From positions 1 through 7,377 of the forward strand of contig RFOJ01000041.1 in assembly GCA_009926705.1 (NCBI GenBank): a stretch of DNA of 7,377 bases, given 5' to 3'. The stretch's first letter is position 1. Every line of letters begins with the position of its first letter. A program made the position numbers and the translations under genes. The notes beneath the pieces are model-generated. The model was given only the letters and a program-made list of their open reading frames with translations. It was not told the origin of the DNA and made no database searches. This DNA comes from Acidimicrobiia bacterium. GTDB lineage: Bacteria; Actinomycetota; Acidimicrobiia; Acidimicrobiales; Ilumatobacteraceae. Positions 1 through 5,871 of the stretch are shown piece after piece.

Positions 1-268
1 GTTGCGCATTCGTTGCGTGCGCATGCTTCGCCGCGTCGATGACCACACGCAAACAGGGTCGTCGCGCGAGTTGCGCAAGCGTGGCCCGCAGTTCGTCGTG
101 CGCCAACGAGCGGTGCGTGGCAAGCGAGTCATCGTGATCGACGACGTGATGACAACTGGTACGACGCTTGCTCGCGCATGTGACGCGTTGCTCGCTGCCG
201 GAGCGCTCGAAGTGCGGTGCGCAGTCATCGCACACGTGAGAGCGGGGCATCCCACACGGGTAGGCTGA
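1..268 (+). CDS. comF: ComF-family phosphoribosyltransferase, C-terminal part (5' end outside window)
   Basis: The reading frame is open from the first bases and ends at TGA 266-268; the start lies upstream of the window, so only about 88 residues are visible. The strongest signal is the PRPP-binding loop of type I phosphoribosyltransferases, VIVIDDVMTTGTT (bases about 128-166), with the paired acidic residues and the TTGTT phosphate loop. Before it stands a segment typical of ComF/GntX proteins: LLRR-like MLRRV, then the QTG-S-R-x-x-R-x-x pattern (QTGSSRELRKRG). Family members are linked to DNA uptake in competent bacteria, but the biochemical role in most species is unknown, so transformation should not be assumed. 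The N-terminal zinc ribbon usual in ComF would lie outside the window. The frame ends 7 bases before secA, suggesting an operon. Family assignment is firm; the exact function is not. Confidence 0.85.
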   Translation, partial: LRIRCVRMLRRVDDHTQTGSSRELRKRGPQFVVRQRAVRGKRVIVIDDVMTTGTTLARACDALLAAGALEVRCAVIAHVRAGHPTRVG

Positions 269-275
269 ATTCCTC

Positions 276-3065
276 ATGGCCGTGCTCGACCGCATTCTGC
301 GCGCCGGTGAGGGCAAGAAAGTCAAGGCACTTTCCGCAGTCGTACCCGAAATCAATGCCCTAGAGCCGACAATTTCGGCCCTCAGCGACGACGCCCTGCG
401 CGGCAAGACCGCGGAGTTCCGTTCGCGACTCGAGCGCGGCGAAGACCTGGATGACCTGCTCGTCGAGGCCTTTGCCGTCGTACGCGAAGCCGCCAAACGC
501 GTCATCGGGCAGCGTCACTACGACGTGCAATTGATGGGAGGCGCCGCCCTGCATGCCGGGTGGGTGGCTGAGATGCGCACCGGTGAAGGCAAGACCCTCG
601 TCTCGACGCTTCCCGTCTATCTCAATGCGCTCTCAGGCAAGGGCGTTCACCTCGTGACGGTGAACGACTACCTCGCGCGCCGCGACGCGGTGTGGATGGG
701 GCAAGTGCACCGTTGGCTTGGCTTGAGCGTCGGTCTCGTGGTGCCCGGGTCGCGCGGATCGGCGGCGGAGAAGCGCGCCGACTACGGCTGCGACATCACC
801 TACGGCACCAACAACGAATTCGGTTTCGACTACTTGCGTGACAACATGGCTGGCACCCTTGCCGACAAGGTGCAGCGCAGCCACAACTTTGCCATCGTCG
901 ACGAAGTCGACTCGATCCTCATCGACGAGGCCCGTACGCCGCTCATCATCTCGGGCCGCATCGCCGACGCGGCATCGCTGTATTACAAGTTCGCCTCCAT
1001 CGTGCGCACCATGGTGCGTGGAGTCGACTACGACGTCGAAGAAGACAAGCGCATCGTCGTGCCGACCGAGTCGGGCATCAACAAAGTCGAGAATCAGCTC
1101 GGCATCGAGAATCTCTACGACGAGGTGCAGCGCAACCTGGTGCACCAGTTGCAGGTGGCGCTCAAGGCGTCGGTGCTCTACCACCGCGACAAGGACTACA
1201 TCGTGCAAGACGGCGAGGTGAAGATTGTCGACGAGTTCACCGGACGCATCTTGGAGGGCCGCCGCTGGAGCGAGGGAATCCACCAGGCGGTCGAGGCCAA
1301 AGAAGGCGTCAAGATCAAAGAAGAAAACCAGACGCTCGCCACCATCACGCTGCAGAACTACTTCCGCATGTACTCCAAGTTGGCGGGCATGACCGGAACC
1401 GCGCAAACCGAGGCGGCGGAGTTGATGAACACTTACGGCCTCAACGTTGTGCCGATTCCGACCAACCGTCCGATGGTGCGCGACGACGAAGCCGACCTCA
1501 TTTATAAGTCCGAAGACGCCAAGTTCAAGGCAGTGGTCGACGACATCGTCGAGCGCCACGAGAAGGGCCAGCCGGTGCTCGTTGGCACCGTCAGCGTCGA
1601 GAAGAGCGAGGTGCTCTCGCGCAAACTGCAGCAGCGTGGCGTAAAGCACGAGGTGCTGAACGCCAAGCAGCACACGAAAGAAGCAGGCATCGTCGCCCAG
1701 GCCGGCCGCCTCGGCGCGGTCACCGTCGCCACCAACATGGCCGGCCGCGGCGTCGACATCCTGCTCGGCGGCAATCCCGAGGGCATGGCCCGCACGCAAG
1801 TGTTGAAAGAAGGCCACCATCCCGACACGCTCGTTGACGAGTTCGCGTTGCCGGTAGCGCTCGAGCAGATGCCACTCGACTACATCAACGCGCGTCGCGA
1901 AGCACACGAACGACTCGGCGTGTTGGTGCGCGAGTTCACCCAGGTCTGTGAAGCAGAAGGTGTGAAAGTGCGCGAACTTGGCGGTCTGCACGTGTTGGGC
2001 ACCGAGCGCCACGAGAGCCGCCGCATCGACAACCAGTTACGCGGTCGCGCCGGCCGACAAGGTGACCCGGGCTCGAGCCGCTTCTACCTCAGCCTCGACG
2101 ACGAATTGATGCGCCTCTTCGCGACGGGTGCCTTGTCGTGGGTGATGGGTCGCGCGCTGCCCGACGACGAAGCCATCGAAGCAAAAATGGTGACCAAGGC
2201 AATCGAGCGCGCGCAGAACACCGTGGAGCAGCGCAACGCCGAGATTCGCAAGAACGTGCTCAAGTACGACGAGGTGATGAACGAGCAGCGCAAGATCATC
2301 TACCAGCGCCGCGACCAAATTCTCGGTGGAGGCGACCTGAAGGCCGCTGCGATGGAGTACCTCGCCGAGGCAGTCGACTCGCTCATCGAGACGCACTGCG
2401 TGTCGGAAGCTGACGACGAGTGGGATATCTCGGGCTTGGTCACCGAGCTCGGCTCGTTCTGGCCGCACGGCGTGAACGCCGAAGGGTTGTCGGCATGCTC
2501 CACCACTGACGAGATGTACGACCTGATCATGGCCGACGCCTCGGCGTACTACGCGCAGCGCGAAGCCGAGCTTGGCGAACCGACGATGCGAGAGATTGAA
2601 CGACAGGTCATGCTGCGCATCATCGACCAGCGTTGGCGCGAGCACCTCGAAGAGATGGACTACCTGCAGGAAGGCATCAACCTGCGCGCGCTCGGTCAGA
2701 AAGACCCGCTCACCGAGTGGCAGCGCGAGGGTTTCGAGATGTTCGGTGCGCTCATGAAGGGCATCGCGCAGGACTTCGTCAAGTACGTCATGCGCGTGCA
2801 GGTGATCCGCAACGACCAAGGCGCGCAACGCGCACAAACCGTGCAGAACCTTCAGACCTCGTCTGCCGAAGATGCCAGCCCCTCAGCCGCGGCACGCCCG
2901 GCATCCGCGTCGCGCGCGATCGCAGCTGGCGACGAAGCTGCAGCGCCCACGAAGCAGGGCACCGTCGTGAACTCGGCCAACGACTGGTCAAAGACGCCGC
3001 GCAACGCACCGTGCCCGTGTGGCTCTGGCAAGAAGTACAAGCAGTGCCACGGCAAGACCGCCTAG
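276..3065 (+). CDS. secA: Preprotein translocase ATPase SecA (actinobacterial SecA1 type)
   Basis: Motor ATPase that pushes unfolded preproteins through SecYEG; peripheral on the inner face of the membrane. The 929 residues cover the whole family: Q-motif near 78-89, Walker A MRTGEGKT 100-107, Walker B region VDEVDSILIDEAR 208-220, preprotein cross-linking domain about 225-370, conserved MTGTAQTEA 372-380, second nucleotide-binding domain with motif V at 484-500 and motif VI QLRGRAGRQGDPG 587-599, then helical wing and scaffold to about 840. An Ala/Ser/Pro-rich linker (about 860-895) leads to a zinc site C913-x-C915-x8-C924-H925. Motif V reads AGRGVDI where AGRGTDI is usual. The ATG at 276 gives the N-terminus expected of the family (LRAGEGKKVKAL lines up with the start of mycobacterial SecA1, from memory). 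The Shine-Dalgarno sequence is weak; translation is probably coupled to comF, which stops 7 bases upstream. Essential housekeeping gene; identification is secure. Confidence 0.98.
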   Translation: MAVLDRILRAGEGKKVKALSAVVPEINALEPTISALSDDALRGKTAEFRSRLERGEDLDDLLVEAFAVVREAAKRVIGQRHYDVQLMGGAALHAGWVAEMRTGEGKTLVSTLPVYLNALSGKGVHLVTVNDYLARRDAVWMGQVHRWLGLSVGLVVPGSRGSAAEKRADYGCDITYGTNNEFGFDYLRDNMAGTLADKVQRSHNFAIVDEVDSILIDEARTPLIISGRIADAASLYYKFASIVRTMVRGVDYDVEEDKRIVVPTESGINKVENQLGIENLYDEVQRNLVHQLQVALKASVLYHRDKDYIVQDGEVKIVDEFTGRILEGRRWSEGIHQAVEAKEGVKIKEENQTLATITLQNYFRMYSKLAGMTGTAQTEAAELMNTYGLNVVPIPTNRPMVRDDEADLIYKSEDAKFKAVVDDIVERHEKGQPVLVGTVSVEKSEVLSRKLQQRGVKHEVLNAKQHTKEAGIVAQAGRLGAVTVATNMAGRGVDILLGGNPEGMARTQVLKEGHHPDTLVDEFALPVALEQMPLDYINARREAHERLGVLVREFTQVCEAEGVKVRELGGLHVLGTERHESRRIDNQLRGRAGRQGDPGSSRFYLSLDDELMRLFATGALSWVMGRALPDDEAIEAKMVTKAIERAQNTVEQRNAEIRKNVLKYDEVMNEQRKIIYQRRDQILGGGDLKAAAMEYLAEAVDSLIETHCVSEADDEWDISGLVTELGSFWPHGVNAEGLSACSTTDEMYDLIMADASAYYAQREAELGEPTMREIERQVMLRIIDQRWREHLEEMDYLQEGINLRALGQKDPLTEWQREGFEMFGALMKGIAQDFVKYVMRVQVIRNDQGAQRAQTVQNLQTSSAEDASPSAAARPASASRAIAAGDEAAAPTKQGTVVNSANDWSKTPRNAPCPCGSGKKYKQCHGKTA

Positions 3066-3068
3066 GCC

Positions 3069-3073
3069 GAGGA
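3069..3073 (+). promoter_or_regulatory. Ribosome binding site of prfB (GAGGA)
   Basis: GAGGA lies 10 bases before the ATG at 3084, in the 18-base gap after the secA stop. It is the clearest Shine-Dalgarno element in the window and supports the chosen prfB start. Confidence 0.6.
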
Positions 3074-3083
3074 CGGCCGAACG

Positions 3084-4187
3084 ATGCGCGACTTCACTTC
3101 TGACATCGCCGAAGTGGCGCGCCGCTTGAAAGAAGCCGAGGGCTACCTGAAGGTCGCCGAACTGCGCGTGCGCCTCGGCGAGCTCGAGGCCGAGGTGGCC
3201 AAGCCCGATTTGTGGAACGACCAGGAACACGCCAAGCGTGTCAACAGCGACTACGCGAGCGTGCGCGGCGATCTCGAAGAGTTCGACCGCATCGCCCGCA
3301 CGCTCGAAGATGTTCAGCTGCTGCACGAAATGGCACGCGAAGTCGACGACGCATCGCAAGAACCTGAGATCGACCAGAGCCTCGCCCGTGCTCGCGCCGC
3401 GCTCGACGAAGTGGAACTGCGCAGTCTCTTCATCGGCGAGCATGACGAAGCCGACGCCATCGTGCAGATCAACGCCAAAGACGGCGGTGTCGACGCGCAG
3501 GACTGGAGCGCGATGCTGCTGCGCATGTTCACCCGTTGGGCCGAGCGCCGCAACTTCGCCGTCGAGATGGGCGACGTCTCCGACGGCACCGAAGCTGGCA
3601 TTCTTTCCGCAGATTTCACCGTGCGCGGCCGATTCGCCTACGGGCTGTTGACCAGCGAGCGCGGCACGCACCGACTGGTACGCATCAGCCCGTTCGACAA
3701 CCAGGGTCGTCGCCAGACGAGTTTCGCGACGGTGCAAGTGTGGCCGGTGCTCGAAGAAGTCGACGTTGAGATCAACGACGCCGATATCGAGATGGAGGTC
3801 TACCGTGCTTCAGGTGCCGGTGGTCAGCACGTGAACAAGACGTCGTCGGCAGTGCGCCTCATTCACAAGCCGACTGGTCTCGTCGCTGCGTCGCAGCAAG
3901 AGCGCAGTCAGTTGCAGAACCGTGAGAACGCTTACAAGAAGTTGAAGACGATGGTCGCCACGCGAATCGAAGAAGAACGCGAAGCCGAGCTCGCCCGCAT
4001 CGCCGGCAAGCAGGCGACGGTGGGTTGGGGCACGCAGATTCGCTCGTACGTGCTGCAGCCGTACCAAATGGTGAAGGACCTGCGCACCGACGTGGAGTCG
4101 GGTAACGTCACCGCAGTGCTCGACGGCGACCTCGACGAGTTCATGGAGGGCTACCTCCGCTGGCGCCGCACCGAGGCTGGTCGCTAG
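3084..4187 (+). CDS. prfB: Peptide chain release factor 2 (RF2)
   Basis: Recognises UGA and UAA in the ribosomal A site and triggers release of the finished polypeptide. The 367 residues match full-length RF2. The N-terminal helical domain covers about 1-110. The codon-reading tripeptide is S202-P203-F204 (RISPFDNQGRR), the RF2 signature as opposed to PxT in RF1. The catalytic GGQ is at 246-248 in SGAGGQHVNKTSSAVR; its glutamine is the usual target of PrmC methylation. The conserved end GWGTQIRSYVL (314-324) and KDLRTDVESGN (331-341) follows. The gene reads in one frame: at the place where many bacteria carry the CUU-UGA programmed +1 frameshift (after GYL, residues 20-22) this gene has ctg aag and no stop, so that form of autoregulation is absent. 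It has a good GAGGA ribosome site, lies 18 bases after secA, and its TAG stop touches the ATG of ftsE. Identification is secure. Confidence 0.98.
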   Translation: MRDFTSDIAEVARRLKEAEGYLKVAELRVRLGELEAEVAKPDLWNDQEHAKRVNSDYASVRGDLEEFDRIARTLEDVQLLHEMAREVDDASQEPEIDQSLARARAALDEVELRSLFIGEHDEADAIVQINAKDGGVDAQDWSAMLLRMFTRWAERRNFAVEMGDVSDGTEAGILSADFTVRGRFAYGLLTSERGTHRLVRISPFDNQGRRQTSFATVQVWPVLEEVDVEINDADIEMEVYRASGAGGQHVNKTSSAVRLIHKPTGLVAASQQERSQLQNRENAYKKLKTMVATRIEEEREAELARIAGKQATVGWGTQIRSYVLQPYQMVKDLRTDVESGNVTAVLDGDLDEFMEGYLRWRRTEAGR

Positions 4188-4865
4188 ATGATCACGCTTG
4201 AGAACGTCGTCAAGGTCTATGGCAACGACACGGTCGCAGTTGATGACGTGTCGTTTGACGTCGCAAAAGGCGACTTCGTCTTCCTTGTCGGGCCGTCAGG
4301 TTCGGGCAAGTCGACGCTGTTGCGCTTGATGAGCCGCGAAGAAATTGCGACCGAAGGCGACGTGTGGGTCGCCGGCCGCAACGTCACCGAGATGCCACCG
4401 TCGCGCGTGCCGTACTTGCGTCGCTCTCTCGGCAACATCTTCCAGGACTACAAGCTGCTTCTCAACAAGACGGTGTTCGAGAACGTCGCCTTCGCGCTCG
4501 AAGTGATCGGCAAGCCGCGCCACGTGATTCGCGAGCAGGTGCCGTTCGTGCTCGAACTGGTCGGCCTCGCCGACAAACATGAACGGTTCCCGAACCAGCT
4601 GTCGGGTGGAGAGCAGCAGCGCGTGTCGATTGCGCGCGCATTCGTCAATCGCCCACTCATCATGTTGGCCGACGAACCCACCGGCAACCTCGACCCGGCC
4701 ACCAGTGAGGGAATCATGATGCTCCTGCAAGCCATCAACGAGACCGGCACCACCGTCGTGATGGCCACGCACGACCACCGAGTGGTCAACATGATGCGCC
4801 GTCGCGTGATTCAGCTCGATCGCGGCGTCGTGGTGCGCGACCAAGAGCGCGGGGTGTACGAATAA
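4188..4865 (+). CDS. ftsE: Cell division ATP-binding protein FtsE
   Basis: Cytoplasmic ATPase of the FtsEX complex, which works at the divisome. In bacteria studied, ATP turnover by FtsE acts through FtsX to switch on peptidoglycan hydrolases outside the membrane. The 225 residues contain every ABC ATPase element: Walker A GPSGSGKST 35-43, Q-loop Q86 in IFQDYKLL (the IFQD-KLL form is typical of FtsE), signature LSGGEQQRV 138-146, Walker B LIMLADEP 157-164 with catalytic E163, D-loop NLDP 167-170 and switch H195. Nothing is missing, so it should be active. The ATG follows the prfB stop with no gap, and the stop overlaps the ftsX start (TAATG), implying stoichiometric, coupled synthesis with FtsX. 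A GAGG 11 bases before the start, inside the end of prfB, may serve as ribosome site. Close alternatives such as LolD-type ATPases are made unlikely by the adjoining ftsX. Confidence 0.97.
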   Translation: MITLENVVKVYGNDTVAVDDVSFDVAKGDFVFLVGPSGSGKSTLLRLMSREEIATEGDVWVAGRNVTEMPPSRVPYLRRSLGNIFQDYKLLLNKTVFENVAFALEVIGKPRHVIREQVPFVLELVGLADKHERFPNQLSGGEQQRVSIARAFVNRPLIMLADEPTGNLDPATSEGIMMLLQAINETGTTVVMATHDHRVVNMMRRRVIQLDRGVVVRDQERGVYE

Positions 4866-5770
4866 TGCTTGCCCGTATCGAATACGCGCTGCGCGAAACG
4901 TGGGCGAGCTTCCGCCGAAATCTCACGCTCACAATGGCGGCGGTGCTGACGTCGGCTATCGCTCTCTTGCTGGTCGGCGCCACCTTCCTCATCCAGCGTG
5001 CGTTTGAGAACTTGCTCGTGCAGTGGCGCGGCGACGTGGCGATGATCGTGTTCGTGCGTAGTGACGCATCGCCCGAGCAGGTCGCGCTCATCGACAGCAC
5101 GCTGCGAGCCGCGCCGAGCGTGATTGACGTCGACAAGTTGCGTTACCTCGACAAGCCTGAGAGCTACGCCGAAGCGCAGCGAATCTTCGCCGGTGACCCG
5201 GTGACGCTCAGCCTGCTCACGCCCGAGACGATCCCGACGCAGTTCAAGGTGGTGCCGCTCACCGAAGACACCAACTTGGTGCGCAGCTTGGCAGATCAGT
5301 ACCGCACCCTGCCGGGCGTCGAAGCAGTGGCGCTCGCCGAAGATGAATTCGAGGTCATCTCGACGCTCTCCAGTTTCGTGCGCAACGTGACCCTCATCAT
5401 GTCGCTCGTATTGCTCGCAGTCGCCATCGGCCTTATCTGGAACACCATTCGCACCGCGATGTTTGCCCGTCGCCGAGAAATCGAAGTGATGAAACTCGTC
5501 GGTGCCACAAACTGGTTCATTCGAATTCCGTTCATGCTCGAGGGTTTGTTGCAGGGGCTCATTGGTGGTGTGGTGTCGTGCTTTGGCGTGTGGGGGTTGA
5601 ACAGCGCGTGGACCAACGGCGTCGCCACGTTCAAGCCCGGTACCGGCATCGCGAGCCTCGTGGTGCCCGGCGGCTATCTCTCTGGTGTGATGCTCGTATT
5701 GCTGTTGCTCGGTGCGGCGGTCGGTGCCATCGGCTCGGCAATCGCTGCGTCGCGATTCCTCGACGTCTAA
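4865..5770 (+). CDS. ftsX: Cell division membrane protein FtsX
   Basis: Membrane partner of FtsE; its extracytoplasmic domain contacts and activates peptidoglycan hydrolases or their activators at the septum. The 301 residues show the standard four-helix layout: short cytoplasmic N-terminus, TM1 about 20-43, a large outside domain about 44-172, TM2 about 173-193, the conserved cytoplasmic stretch ARRREIEVMKLVGATNWFIR (201-220), TM3 about 222-246, TM4 about 270-294 and a very short C-terminus. The length fits actinobacterial and firmicute FtsX, which lack the long N-terminal extension of E. coli FtsX. The ATG overlaps the ftsE stop by one base, the usual ftsEX arrangement. It is the last gene of the first transcription unit: the next gene begins 101 bases later behind a repeat and its own promoter-like element. 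In many actinobacteria smpB follows ftsX; here it does not. Identification is secure. Confidence 0.97.
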   Translation: MLARIEYALRETWASFRRNLTLTMAAVLTSAIALLLVGATFLIQRAFENLLVQWRGDVAMIVFVRSDASPEQVALIDSTLRAAPSVIDVDKLRYLDKPESYAEAQRIFAGDPVTLSLLTPETIPTQFKVVPLTEDTNLVRSLADQYRTLPGVEAVALAEDEFEVISTLSSFVRNVTLIMSLVLLAVAIGLIWNTIRTAMFARRREIEVMKLVGATNWFIRIPFMLEGLLQGLIGGVVSCFGVWGLNSAWTNGVATFKPGTGIASLVVPGGYLSGVMLVLLLLGAAVGAIGSAIAASRFLDV

Positions 5771-5774
5771 TCCG

Positions 5775-5842
5775 CGCCGCACGCCGCCGACCGCACGGCT
5801 CACGCCTACGCCGCACGCCGCCGACCGCACGGCTCACGCCTG
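5775..5842 (+). repeat. 34-bp tandem repeat, two copies
   Basis: Copy 1 is 5775-5808 and copy 2 is 5809-5842; they match at 33 of 34 positions, differing only in the last base (A versus G). A third copy begins at 5843 with CGCCGC and then breaks off. Each copy contains a small inverted repeat GCCG-6-CGGC (5786-5799 and 5820-5833). The stretch is extremely GC-rich and lies between the ftsX stop and the next gene. The frame of the downstream gene is open through it, but the 34-base period is not a multiple of three and the translation is an unconserved-looking Arg/Pro-rich string, so it is best read as non-coding. There is no T-run, so it is not a classic intrinsic terminator. Confidence 0.85.
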
Positions 5843-5857
5843 CGCCGCCGGCTTCTC

Positions 5858-5863
5858 TACACT
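5858..5863 (+). promoter_or_regulatory. Possible -10 promoter element (TACACT) for a leaderless transcript
   Basis: TACACT fits the TAnnnT form of actinobacterial -10 boxes (4 of 6 bases of TATAAT). Its last base is 8 bases before the A of the ATG at 5872, so transcription would begin at or within a base or two of the start codon. No convincing -35 is seen about 17 bases upstream, and no Shine-Dalgarno sequence precedes the ATG; both fit a leaderless mRNA, a common arrangement in actinobacteria. This is an inference from spacing and composition. Confidence 0.45.
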
Positions 5864-5871
5864 CGGGCGGC

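Noticed and set aside
633..2012. Long minus-strand open frame (459 codons) opposite secA, and a second one at 2037-2837
   Set aside because: They lie wholly within secA, have His/Val/Asp-rich composition with no recognisable domain, and arise because biased third positions in a GC-rich gene keep stops out of the opposite frame.
5786..5799. GCCG-6-CGGC inverted repeat in each 34-bp copy as an intrinsic terminator for ftsX
   Set aside because: The stem is only four pairs and there is no T-run; too weak to call.
4811..5830. Minus-strand open frame (339 codons) opposite ftsX, and another opposite prfB at 2988-3737
   Set aside because: Both are shadows of clearly conserved plus-strand genes; the translations are Arg/His-rich and show no family motif.
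5775..5842. CRISPR-like repeat pair
   Set aside because: The two 34-bp copies are directly adjacent with no spacer, and no cas gene is present.
5578..5871. Upstream extension of the crotonase gene into ftsX
   Set aside because: The frame is open, but the added residues overlap ftsX and the tandem repeat and are Arg/Pro-rich; family similarity begins right at the ATG at 5872, which also has a promoter-like element in front.
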